Part shown: one piece after another, positions 23,901 to 64,000 of the stretch
Layout of the letters: each line of letters begins with the position of its first letter
How positions within the stretch are numbered: the stretch's first letter is position 1
Source of the DNA: Syngnathus acus
Taxonomy: Eukaryota > Chordata > Actinopteri > Syngnathiformes > Syngnathidae
Length of the DNA stretch: 64,000 bases
Reading direction: 5' to 3'
NCBI RefSeq assembly: GCF_901709675.1
Contig: NC_051095.1
Coordinates: 21,947,956-22,011,955, forward strand
Notes under the pieces: generated by a model
Database searches by the model: none
Told to the model about the DNA's origin: nothing
What the model saw: the letters and a program-made list of their open reading frames with translations, nothing else
Made by a program: the position numbers and the translations under genes

Positions 23901-26900
23901 GAATGTTGATTTTTCATCAGGGTTCATTCAAGGATGCAAACAGTCGCAAAGACCTTCACCAGACATTCACCAACAGTTTGTCTTGTCGCAAACAAATTTT
24001 GAAGAAGAAAAACAATTTGCAAATCTTTGCAGCCTTTTAGGAACCCGAATGAAATGCCAACACTACATACGTAAATACTCGCGGCACAGTGAGATACGAG
24101 CTTAAGACCAAGAATCAATATAGACTTACAGGCATTCAAGTATGAATTAAAAAGACTCAAGGATGACATTATTGATTTAAAGACAAACGCCTCAGACATG
24201 AAGTCTTATCTGAGATGTCCCAAAGTGAGCAATCATTTCCACAAAGTAAAGCATGAATGCTTCACTAGGCAGACTTCACAATTGCCTGGCCAGGGGCCGC
24301 AGCTGTTTTTCTGGACTGAATGTTTTGATGCGAAAAAAAAAAAAAGTATGCTTTCTATTAAATAACATATTTGAGTTTTTTGTCCCTCCGGATGTTTGTC
24401 ATCTCTGTATGAATGTGATTTACAATGCAAATCTTGTCGAAGTAAAAGTCGTTCTGCAATAAATTCCATGGGAATTCTTTTTACTATTTTGAGGAAATTC
24501 CAACATTCTTGTCTCAATTGTACCAGAAGAAAGTGGCAGGGACTTGCATTGCTCTACCCGTTGGTAGTGGATGTTACGTACAATAATTATTTATGCAGGC
24601 AGCTAGCATTAATTGGCCTATTACATGTTCTAATCAATTTCTGTTTTTAGATGAAGGGTATACGCTATTCACACTGACATGAGGGAATACCTGCTGAGGT
24701 GTTTAGAGTAGGCAGGTCCTCTCTGGAAGCAGAAACCTCAGCTGGAGCCAATTCAACTTGAGCAGACTCTTTGGTCTCTGATTCTGAACTTAGTGTGGGC
24801 TCAGCAGCCAGGGCCTCAGCAGGGATGCCATCAGAATCCAGAGAGATGACCGCTGATGAGGTGATGGCATCTTCAGATACAGCAAGGGCGCCCTCTGGTG
24901 CTTCTTTTGAGGCTCTAGGGACCTCGCTTTGAACAGTGTCGAGTGATTCTTTACAAACCCGAGAGGACAGATCACAGAATTAGAACACAGGCGTGAATGA
25001 CAGTAGATGCCTCATGTGACTGATGTGACATTGAGAAATAAAGACAGAGATACAAGAAGACAGAGATCAATATCTATTGTACCTGAGTCTATCTCTGCAG
25101 GCGCCTGCTCGGCTGAAATCTCTGTGCGTGTGACTGACGCCTCTGTGGCTGCGATAGCAATGATGAGTTTATCAGTGTCTTCAGCACACTCCGCTGATCC
25201 CACCTCAGAGTCTGAGATGGCAACACTCTGCGCTGAGCCTGGCTCTGAGGCGTGACGAGGCTCGTCAACCACTGCAGCCTCTGGAGGCGGCACAGGAGTT
25301 GTCTGTGATGAGCACGTCAAAGGAATGCAATCAAAATGGGAAGCTCATCTGTTCAACTAACCACTAGCCCCGATTCAAAATGGCAGCGATAACTTCATAA
25401 AAGCAACAGAATTAAGGTTTTGTTTGACAATGCCAACACAGCTCATTGAACACCACAACTGGTTGTCCTTAAGGATCGGAAACAAAATACTAAATAAAAT
25501 CATGAAATGAATAAATAAATGCTGAAAATAAAGTTGTCACTAAAGCTTGACTGTCTTTTTGTCTGCTATTTTGTTTTCCCCCTATTGAATATTATAGTAA
25601 CGTTTAAGTGGCTAAAACCATTGTAGCGTAAACTGCATTCATAAAATAAAGATACATATGAAGAGACCATCAAGCATCATGAAAAGCTTTGACATGGACT
25701 CTTCCAGTTCCAGTGAGCTCTCGTCTTTTCACTATTTTGTACAGGATGAGGAATTTCCAGTTGAATTCACCTATTTATACCCAGATTGGAATCAGCCCTT
25801 ATTGGCTTATAAATGGGCACTGATGAAAATGCATTTTTTATAAATACATTTCTTAAGTATTGCAATGAAAAGTCTAGCAAAGCACATGACTTAATCAAGC
25901 ATAACATCCTACTATGAAATCAAAATGTGCTGTTCATGAATGCATGTAAATAAATTTAACAACTTAACACTATGGTATAATGTGCATTATTATTGCTTCA
26001 GTTTTTAAATTCATGCTCACAATTATAACTATATTTTAACGTTGTATTGTATCGTATTGTTTTGTAAACACGTGTTTGGTCAAACAGCTTCTGCATACTG
26101 GTTTGTCCTCGGTCACAGACAAACGGCCATTTTGCAGACGAAGGACGAGGGACATGAAAGTTAAAAAATTTTTTAAAAAAAGGACGAACTGAGGACAGAC
26201 GGAAGCAATGATCGAAACGCCTAGGAAATAACGAGGACAGACGGACGAATATATCATGAATATGGAGGGGAAAAGACAAAAAAGCCCCCTGGTATACTCT
26301 GACAACACTGCAAATTTACACCCATTAATAAGCATGACCATAATGACTCTGTTTGAATGTTTAAGGGGGATAAATAACCAACCTGTGGTTGTAGAGCAGC
26401 ATCAAGCTCAGGGGCTTTCGATGTGAGCAGTGAAGACACAGCAGCGCGGCTCCATTGGCCTGCAGCATACATCTTCTTGCCTGTCACCTTGGTAACAAAA
26501 GAAAATCAGTGTATTATTGCCACATAAACAATACCATATGGGTGTGTTGTTAATGGTTGGTTACAAGGTTAGAATCTTTACCTTAAAGACAGCCACTGCC
26601 TGGGCTGGGTAGCACACTGATGCCCCAGCAGTCACAAGACCCAACGGGACTACAATCCTCTTCAAACGAGAGCCTAAAACATAATCATTCCAATGTTTGA
26701 AACTTCAACACAGCAGTAGGTTGTATGTTTCAATTCACCACTGCGAAGGTTTGTACAAGCACCAGGTGATACCGGCTTTATTTCAAGGTAGCCACTGACA
26801 GCATGTCACCGTTACCAGTCACTGGCGCCCTCTTGTGGCTGTTCTACCATTGGGACATAAATGACATGCATGGCTGATAGACTACGTTTATACTGATATG

Positions 26901-29900
26901 CTTAGGCGCATTTGAAGCTCATTGCCGTCGCCATTCACGCCTTGTGTGCCTGACAAGAGTGTTCTTCTCTTTTGAATTCCATCCATGTTCATCCTATTAT
27001 AGGCCTATTAAGGTGTAATTTATATACAGTAAGTATACAGTGGAATACGTTTTTGCAGAAAAGCTGTTTCTAGTTGCGTACACGTTTCATTATGCCAATG
27101 GTCTCTGCATGGCAGAGCAGATGAAACAGCTCTGCGCTTCTCACGCTATTTAGTGTAAAACAAGCAAACAAGAAAAAAAAAAAAAAAACATCGCAGACAA
27201 AAAATTCAACAAGAAAGAAATTGCAAAGAAAAAAAGCAGCAAAGAAAAAGAAACCACAAAGACAAATGCAAGTAAGCAAGGAAAAAAGGATGGCAAACGA
27301 AAAAGCAAGCAAAAAAAGCAATAGGAATTGCAAACAAGAGACACTCAAGAACAAGAAAAAGCAATACAACAATAAAACTAACAAACGAAAAAAGGAAACA
27401 CAAACAAAAAGGCAAGGAATCATGTGGAGCACTGTTTGTGTAACTGGTAAATGTGTGACTAGTACGGTAGATGCTTTCCATTCTTGGCAGAGCGCTTCCG
27501 GTGATCCCAAGTGCAGTGGTGTTCAAATGACAAAAAATAGTAGAAAACAATAGAATCAGCAGATAAGAATAAAGGATCTTGTGAATATCAGCAGATATCC
27601 AAAAGGCTCTCCTCATAGGCGTGTGTGCGAGTGTGCGATCATCTTACCTTTGCGTGCCAAGAACATGCCAAGTAGGCCAGCCATGGTGATGGTGCCACAC
27701 CTGGGTAGGAAACCCGGGGGAGGATCTTTCAAGTAATAGTATACATCTAAGAAAAACAGACAGTGTAAATGAGCTGTCCCTCTTTTTTCCAACAGTAATT
27801 TTCACGACACTGACACTTTTGAGTGAGACTGTGACAGCGGTAGGTATTAATTAGACATCGTTTTAACCCATGTTGGTTGGTTTGGTTGATCTTTACTTAG
27901 CAATTAACAGAAATCATACACCCAACTTCCATGCTTAGCGGAAAGGTGGCTTATGTGCCAAGCTATAGCTCAACCCAGCTTGGTGCAAATTTGAATCAAT
28001 CTCTTGTTACAGAAATTGTCTTTTTCCAATATCTGTTCGCAAGAAAACCTTGACACATATTTTGTGTGGGTTTTTAGGGGCTGCTTGTATGTTGCCAAGG
28101 CTGTTGCTCATTAATTTGGAACAATGTAATGACATTTTGAGAGGAGCTAAGGTGCTTAAGTCGTTTAAAGGGTGTAAATGACCGTATGACAATATTGTAG
28201 ATGTCAATTTCAGAGCCAATCAGAATCAAGTATTCACCAAGATCGAGGCATATAATGTGTGCTCACAAAAAACATTGCAGTGACAAAAGACAACCTATAT
28301 TGGTTTTAGAAATGTATCTTTTTGTTTGTTTTAGGAAATAGAGCTGGGACCATGAGTAGTTTTCCATACGATAGTTTCTATTTTCCATACTTTCCACACC
28401 TGGAAAGTTATAAAATCTAATTCCATACATTTTCATACTTAAGTAGGAACCCTGAGAGTCAGTCACGATATTTAGCAATGACAGTGGATTTGGACTAAAA
28501 GCAATTTGCGTGTGTTTTGGAATAAAAGAAAAACCTGCGATAAATGTTAATGATGTCACATTGATGTAAGTACAGCTTGTGCAAATTATATGTACCTACA
28601 GTGAACTCACCCTCTCCAGCGTGGTATAGATTTACACTTCCTGTTTTTACAGAGACACAGGCTCCCTGTGGGTAAAATGGAAGACAACCATCAAGAAAAG
28701 CAACTTCACTGAACAACGTACAAATGCAAGTGTGGCTCTAGAACAGGGGTGGGCAAACTACGGCCCGCGGGCCACATCCGGCCCACGGGACCGTTTAATC
28801 CGGCCCGCCAACCCTGAATTAATTGTATTATTAAACTTTTTTTTTTGTCATTTTGCCTGCAATGACTGCGTTTCCCCAGTAGATGGGGAACCGCTCGCCT
28901 GCGCATTTACTACCGGAAGCCGTGTCAGAAAGCTCGGTGCACACTCACAAGTGCGTGTACGTACGTACTCAGTAGTACGGACATGGCGCACTCGCGCTCT
29001 ATTTGTATCAGTCCCGAATTTACAGCGTGGGCTGTGACGACAGCATTCTTGTAATTCGCTCGCTGAGCTTTCAGATACAGTTTTACGCTAAAGCCACCCA
29101 CAAACCTTCCCCTGGAATCCTTCCATTAAAATGAGTGGCCCGAAGAAAAAAAGTGAGTGCCGAATGTTAAAAGATTGGCCAATTTGGCTCGACGTACGCG
29201 ACGTGACGTTCAGCCACATCAACCCGTCACAGATCGAGGTAAACGGATCTCTCCTAAGAATTGCCACAACAAATTTTACTCCAGACTATGATGCACTAGC
29301 AAAAAAGGGAGACCAACAACACTGTTCCCACTGAAAATGAAGGGGAGGCTCTCAAGTTTGTTGTAAAAAAATGCATTTTGAATATGATTTGTACACATAG
29401 CAGGGATTGAAACTAGCGACCATTCTCATTTTCAAACAATGCAGGATGCTCAAGGACATTGATGCACCACCTGTTTGCGACTAATCTTAACCTGTAAAGT
29501 TCTTAAGGCTTACTTTAAGGAAGTGTTTCCCGTTTCCTCACCTCTGTTACCAGGTGTTTGTGAGTTAAAACTCTGCTCTGATGTTCAGATACCCCTCACC
29601 GTGTTGCCGTTTTGATTACTTTATTTGGATGTATGCTTTCACCGATTCTTCAAGATGATATATTTGGTCAGAATGTTTGCTGTTTGATGTGATCTCATAA
29701 GATAAAATTTTTCATTAATCTGACCTGCAGGCACTGAAGTGATGGAGACTGTTATTCATAATAATAGTGTCGTATTTTATGAGAATCACTGATAGCAGTT
29801 TTTTAGTGATTTCTTTTTTTTTAATGCTGTTAATAAATGCATTTGTTTTCAAAAAACTTGTTTGGAATATCCATGCTTTACTACCTACTAAAGGCCAAAA

Positions 29901-31975
29901 TCTTTTATGCAATGACCTTTACAGGTCGCTTATATTACTTCACACAAACACTACGTCCATCTGCTCCTGGTTCGGCCCTCCGGTCCAAATTTAGAACCCA
30001 GTTCGGCCCGCGAGTCAAAAAGTTTGCCCACCCCTGCTCTAGAAGGTGTTTTTTTTCTCTCCATCTTATACCCTTAGTGTATTATGTCATGTCAATAACA
30101 CTATTTCTTTTGTGAATTGTGAAGTCTTGTTCTAGCAAAGTCATTTGCAGAATGTGGGATTGTGCTCTGCAACCGTAAACAAGAGCAGCATAAATCAGGG
30201 TTTTAAATGTAGCCTAGCCTGATGGCATACCGGCATACATGATGACCATATGTACAATACTTTTTTTTTTCTTCAATGTTTTACCAGGCAAGTCAATTGA
30301 GAACATTTTTACTCATTTACAATGGCGACCTGGAGGCAAGGTGTGCGAAGTGTCTTGCCCAAGGACACGATACGTGACTGTGACAGAGCTAGGGTCGAAC
30401 CGCCAACCCGGTTACTAATCGACCTGCTCTACTGCCTGAGCCACGGCCGCCACACGGTATGTACAATACATAAGGTAAGAGTTTTAAAAACGTGTGTGTG
30501 TGTGTTGACTAGCAAAGTAATACTAAATCATTTGTGGCAGCCTTAATTATGGGTTACATTTGGCAATCGGTAAAAAAAATTCGTAAACGTCATAGCTATA
30601 AAGGCTGTTAGAAAAAAAGTAATTACTTTTTATTAAAGAAGCATCAAAAATAGTTATAAAGCTATCTCGGATATTGAACTTTACGACTGACTATTGGTAT
30701 TATTACTAGATATGTTTGGTACCACTTTTTCTCAAACCAATACCAGTATTGAGTAGTACTCAATTCTTTACTCACCGATATCGATACCAAGTATCGATAC
30801 CACTGGTGCTTTTGATACATAGAATTCCCTTCCCAAAACAATGACAGATTATTACTACTATTGATTCATGAATCAGACAGCGTTGGCTCAAATTGAGCCA
30901 AAACATAATAGTTAACTTCATAATTCCAGAAAAGATCTAAGTACCTTCACCACATGGACAAAGGGGAGGAAGCGTTCTCTTGCTCTAGCTAGGCCACTCT
31001 CGATCAGCCCTGGCTGATCAGGCTGGACCTGAGCAGACTTTGTTACTGGGGTGTAGATGTTAATCTGGGGATAAGAGGGTATCATGTTATTATGTTTCAA
31101 CTGTCACATACAAGATAGAGAATGGATTGGCTTCCTTCAACACGGATGGAGGTACCTTGTCTCGAGTAATGAGGCCTTCAGTGGGCATTTCACTAATGGT
31201 GTACACTCTAATGGAGGCTATCCCCAGCACCGCCGGGACGGCCACCATAGCCACCTAGGGAAATAAACAATGCAATGCTGAGTCTGACTTTCTATATGGT
31301 AAATGTCGTTTGAAGGCCCATTTTTATTCTTTGGCATCCAACTGACTTGGAACTGTTGCTGTTCTACTACTGTATATCAATTTGTGTTTCAATTTACTGT
31401 TTTCTCTTTCTTTGTGGTTGCCGCATTGTTATTTACATTACTGCTGCAGCTAAATGCACTACATAAAGCTGTACTGTATTTTATTTGTCTTGTGTGCAGT
31501 CAGTTAGTTTGAGCTCAGAAATACACAGCCGTGAACCTCCTGCATTATGTCGTATGCAAAACTCCTAGCTGTTATTCATGCCTTTTTTACTTTAATGCCT
31601 TATGTTACTGATGCAAGAAATGCATACAGTGCACGCATGGCACTCACGTTGGCTCAAAGCTGAGTGAATGCAAAACTTTTAAAACAATAAGACATATAAC
31701 TGTTTGTGTGTTTAAGCAGACAGTATAGCTTTTGATCGTGTCTTAGAGGTGCCAATCCAGTTGAACTTGAAAATTAAGCCACTCTGCCGGTGCAAAGGGC
31801 TACAACGATGAATCGTTAGCCTTGCTTTCATTCTGCTAGGCATTCCCAGATACTGAAAACCTGGGTTTAAGTTATATCGGACAACCAACAACACTGTAAT
31901 GTCAGACATAAGCGCACCGTGTACACATTCAGGTGGAAAACATTATGTTCGCTACATATTCACCTTGGCCGCCAT
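20946..31975 (-). CDS. apool: MICOS complex subunit MIC27 (apolipoprotein O-like), 11 coding exons
   Basis: An inner-membrane subunit of the MICOS complex that shapes crista junctions and binds cardiolipin. Exons: 31964-31975, 31156-31254, 30945-31064, 28611-28665, 27648-27746, 26582-26673, 26383-26487, 25083-25302, 24691-24948, 21388-21537, 20946-21031. They total 1296 nt, 431 residues plus stop, and all phases close across GT-AG junctions. The start (CCATGG) gives MAAK, then a hydrophobic leader. The core carries YYYLKDPPPGFLPR, a first membrane segment with AGLLGMFLARKG, then a second with VPLGLVTAGASVCYP, both close to human APOOL. The C-terminus GQSSPEDEDLYSTR matches the end of human APOOL and separates it from APOO. 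Residues about 195-400 form an Ala/Glu/Ser/Pro-rich acidic region much longer than in human (268 residues). The first coding exon is only 12 nt. Confidence 0.92.
21822..21990. mobile_element. MITE with CCGTAATTTTCGG inverted ends, TA duplication
   Basis: A 169 bp element in the last large apool intron. The left end CCGTAATTTTCGGACTATA and the right end are reverse complements, flanked by TA on both sides. GCGACTTATA units repeat inside. A longer relative with the same ends is at 61429-62658. The TA target suggests mobilisation by a Tc1/mariner-type or similar transposase. Confidence 0.85.
22263..23480 (+). pseudogene. Broken ZMYM1-like hAT transposase
   Basis: Lies in an apool intron on the opposite strand. 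The first open piece (22263-22544) has the TTF-type zinc finger pattern: W-x2-KDWLCGC, then NRLYRFPCLLFS, VW and TGYCELKK. Next, 22680-22900 encodes pieces such as DLINATCFLAKQELAF with stops and shifts. A second open piece (22917-23144) has the DUF4371-like APFVAVEADETT. After it a short tandem duplication (about 23196-23250) and more stops break the frame, and no RNase H catalytic core or dimerisation end is intact. It is an inactive transposon gene, also known as zinc finger MYM-type 1-like. Confidence 0.75.
27150..27420. repeat. A-rich low-complexity tract in an apool intron
   Basis: Starts with a run of A, then irregular AAGAAA and CAAAC units on the plus strand. The Lys-rich (plus) and Phe/Leu/Cys-rich (minus) open frames it produces have no homology and are taken as by-products of composition. 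Confidence 0.7.
28744..30036 (+). mobile_element. hAT transposon, internally deleted, with perfect 8 bp target duplication
   Basis: The terminal inverted repeats are CAGGGGTGGGCAAACT, 16 bp and exact at both ends. Flanks ctctagaa at 28736-28743 and 30037-30044 are identical. A short ATG frame at 29131-29334 begins MSGPKKKSECR, the usual start of GTF2IRD2-like hAT transposases. It ends with LLRIATTNFTPDYDALAKK, the usual C-terminus, so almost the whole transposase core is deleted in frame. It therefore depends on a transposase supplied elsewhere. It sits in the apool intron between the exons at 28611-28665 and 30945-31064. The intact ends suggest a comparatively young insertion. Confidence 0.9.
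30261..30457 (-). mobile_element. tRNA-derived SINE (second family) with 12 bp target duplication
   Basis: The minus strand starts near GGCGGCCGTGGCTCAGGCAG with an A-box-like TGGCTCAGG, then a B box GGTTCGACCCT. It ends in a poly(A) tail, seen as poly(T) at 30261-30271. tatgtacaatac flanks it at 30249-30260 and 30458-30469. It lies in an apool intron. It is unrelated in sequence to the GGAT-tailed SINE. Confidence 0.85.
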
Positions 31976-32183
31976 GGCACCTCTCCTCTTTCTTCTTCTT
32001 CCGGGACTGCAGCTTTGAGTTTTCCAGCTCACGACTAGCTACTGCCATCTATCAGTAAGAAATATTACTGCATCTCATTGGAATTTCTCGCATGGAGTAT
32101 GTCTGTCTGTCTGTCTTTAAAATATATCTATATGTACATATATGAGTTTTCTAATGATCCACTAGCCTTCTAAAACAACAACA

Positions 32184-32285
<102 letters not shown>

Positions 32286-32383
32286 AACAGTTGTAAAATT
32301 CTTCTACCATGTGAAAAAAACACTGGGAAAATGGCACGAGTTTTTGGTTTGTTTATTTATTTTTGTTTTACTTTATTAGAGAA

Positions 32384-32522
<139 letters not shown>

Positions 32523-32597
32523 TTTTTATATACATGTTTTTTCCTGAATTTGCATAAGATCGAGGCATAAAGCAAGCTTGTAGTGCAGAGGATTCAG

Positions 32598-35150
32598 TTT
32601 ATTGGAGTCAAAGTTTAACAACTTACAATCTGTATTTTTGTAATATATATATATTCATATACGTATATGAAACCAAAAAAGGCTACTTTAGGAAGAATAA
32701 ATGTACTTGTCTTTCTTTTTTTTTTTAAATATCATCTTTAGTCCGTTTATTGTACAGAATTACAGTAAGCGAATATCATCCTTGAAAAAGAGCAATATGT
32801 TCCTTTTTTATGTCGCAGTGCAACTTACATCTTACACACCTGTGCAATGTACCATGAGGTGTACACCCCTGAAAGGACACACAGTGAATCTCCCTTTTCG
32901 ACCTGGTTCTGTAGGTCTAGTGGTCTACACAAAGATGGGGAGATGATTACACAGTCTGTGGCCGCAAATCGAACTTGTCCTCTGCATGTTTACAGTCAAG
33001 TTGCTATTTCACTGAGCAACTGATGGGGAAAAAAGGAGAACCAAAAAACGATGAGTAACGTGTAGACCTCTGCAGACCAAGACTGCATTCCCAATCATCT
33101 ACAGCTATGTGTATTTAGGAAGTCCAGTTTAGTAAGTCTGACGTTGCCAAGGAGAGAGTCGGGACGGGGAGGCACAGGGAAGTGCTTGCATCATTTAGTT
33201 TCTGTGTGATACTCTCAAATGAACCTTTCAAAAAACAGAACTGCATTTCTGTGTCTTCTTTGTTATTTCACAAGCGTGTAACACGATGATACAAACTAAG
33301 GCTAGCCTAAAAGAATAACAGTAGAAAGTGAAGCACACCAAAATATAGTGCTTGATGCAACAGGTACTATAAGTCTGAGGGCAGAGTTGACTGGTATTCA
33401 AAAACAGAATATGAAATGAGATTTTCTTTGTAACTTGTAACTCACTCTGTGGTGGATAATCTACATTTTTCTCACATTCTTTAGGATATGGACAGAGGCA
33501 AATCATACAATGCTGTCCACCCTCACTTTCCAGTTGTTGTATAGCACATGTCTTAACACACATAGAAGAAGAATTTTTCAAATCTCTAAATGAAAAAGTC
33601 AAAACTCATTCTTCAATGGTACTCTGTTGTGATCAATCCTGCAATCATGAAGATTCAGGACTATAAAAGAATTGACAGAAATTATTTTCAATATTTTACC
33701 CTGTCCAATTAAATCAGTCCTAGGCCTTTTCTCATGCAACGCATAACCCGGAGAATGTCTATGGGTCAGCTTTAATGTTTTGGCATACCCCCCCCCAAAA
33801 AAAACGGTAAAAATCGCACAGACTGGTGACAGGGTTTGCTCTGAGTTAACCTGCATCGACAGAAACAGTGTGAAGAGGGGTACAATGCAAAACCTTGGCA
33901 TAGAATACATCATACTTTACATTATATTCATGACACAAAACATAAATATAGTTACATATTTGTCTTTGTTTAAATATATTAGTCGACTGTACATAAATCT
34001 TCAGAAAATGAGATGCCTTTACCTGATATTTTGAACAGCAATGAGAGGCCAATGAGACGGATCCTGTAATGTTGCTGATGAGATGAAAATACATAGAAAG
34101 TGCATTCTTTGTAGTGACTGACTCCTTTGTAAATGACTCTTGCTATCACAGTTTAACAAAAAAAGCACACATTCAAATACATCTCAGTGCTCTCTCTAAA
34201 AGCAAATCACAGTGGTAGTGGAACGCAAACATTTACATTTGTATACACAGTAGTATACACATATACACAATCATAGAAAGAGAAGAAAAAGACAAATTAA
34301 AATGGAAGGAGAATATAACAGAACAGAGATTGGAGTGGTTTTTATATGATATTATAAATTAAAACTGTAAATTTGCTCACAAACAGAGGAGTCTAATCTC
34401 CTTGTGCAGATAAACATTTTCACAGTTTCAAATTGTGGATACAGAAAATGGTTCTTGTTTGACTGTCGTGGTTGTTTTCATTGGTTCATTGGCAAAGAGA
34501 GATTAACCAGCATTAATGGCAACCTTTCACAGTCTTTAAATAAAGTCACTGAGTTTACTTTTCTTGCACGGCCCTGTCGGATCAACTTGGAATAACAAAG
34601 CTATCAGCATGATATGCAGGGAGGAAATAAAAGAGAAACGGTGAAGGGGGAAGATTGGTGGCTCTGGGTGCAAGTTCATTAGTACAAAAGTACAGTGCTG
34701 TGGTGAAAAGAATTCTGCTGTATTGCTGCTACATTGATGCCCCTCCACCCTCAAAATAATGAGAATTAGAGCAAAAACAAAATAGAGTAGACAAAGGACA
34801 TGTACAGTAACATGTCCAAACATATCCATTGTCTTCCATTTTCTTCTTGACAAGCATGTGGACTTTATGCTGAGTTCCACAGACAAAAGAAGATTAATGG
34901 TTTCGGTTCAGGCATGCAACGGGCACCCTGTGGGGTCCTTGGAGTTATCAAAAGTACACTCATACACATCTCAGACTGTTCCCTCTATATTTACACGTAA
35001 CAAAGTGTGTTGCTTTGTGTGTGTGCGCGTGCATGATTGTGTGCGTGAATGTGTGTGAGTGTATGTGTGTGTGTGTGTGTTTGCGTGTGTGTGTGAGACA
35101 GAGTGTGAGAGAGCGATAGATAGGTCGAGAGTTCAGTCTTGTCCTCTATG
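32598..35150 (-). other. Probable cnksr2 3' UTR
   Basis: Sequence between the cnksr2 stop codon and the nearest AATAAA-type signals on the minus strand (TTTATT on the plus strand at 32745-32750 and 32598-32603). It contains a (GT)-rich tract near 35020-35092 and no coding exon. The end point is inferred. Confidence 0.45.

Positions 35151-64000
<28,850 letters not shown>

Noticed and set aside
27070-27616. Phe/Leu/Cys-rich minus-strand frames (136-146 codons)
   Set aside because: They are generated by the A-rich tract at 27150-27420 and run through an apool intron.

Overview
This is vertebrate nuclear DNA, most likely from a teleost fish. The evidence is small exons with GT-AG introns, protein matches to vertebrate families, and fish-type repeats: tRNA-derived SINEs with a GGAT tail, hAT elements, MITEs and abundant microsatellites. 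The species cannot be named from sequence alone. No computation was run. Exons were assembled by hand from homology remembered from the human proteins, splice dinucleotides and reading-frame phase.

Four genes were found, all on the minus strand, so transcription runs from high to low coordinates. (1) sh2d1a (SAP adaptor): exons 1 and 2 at 808-1126, with the rest off the left edge. (2) An angiotensin II type 2-like receptor (agtr2): one coding exon at 8997-10238. (3) apool (MICOS subunit MIC27): 11 coding exons from 31975 to 20946, 431 residues, with every exon phase closing. (4) cnksr2 (connector enhancer of KSR 2): 21 coding exons from the right edge to 35151. It covers the end of the CRIC region, PDZ, linker, PH and C-terminal tail ending ETHV. 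The SAM domain and most of CRIC lie beyond 64000.

Region by region: 1-5 kb holds sh2d1a and a nested transposon complex. 5-9 kb is intergenic. 9-10.3 kb is agtr2. 10.3-20.5 kb is intergenic with decayed Tc1 and LINE pieces. 20.5-32 kb is apool, whose introns carry a MITE, a broken ZMYM1-like hAT transposase, an internally deleted hAT element with perfect target-site duplication and a tRNA SINE. 32-64 kb is cnksr2 and its introns, with more SINEs, microsatellites and a 1.2 kb palindrome-ended element.

The four products act in different places: lymphocyte signalling, hormone reception, mitochondrial cristae and a Ras/MAPK scaffold. They do not form a pathway. What links them is conserved linkage: all four human counterparts are X-linked, though scattered along the human X. 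I found no convincing new biological system. The most checkable unusual points are a GC-AG intron inside the cnksr2 PDZ domain, a paired frame-neutral microexon cassette, a possible extra in-frame cassette exon, an alternative apool end by intron retention, and two SINE copies sitting in (AAT)n tracts in the same orientation.
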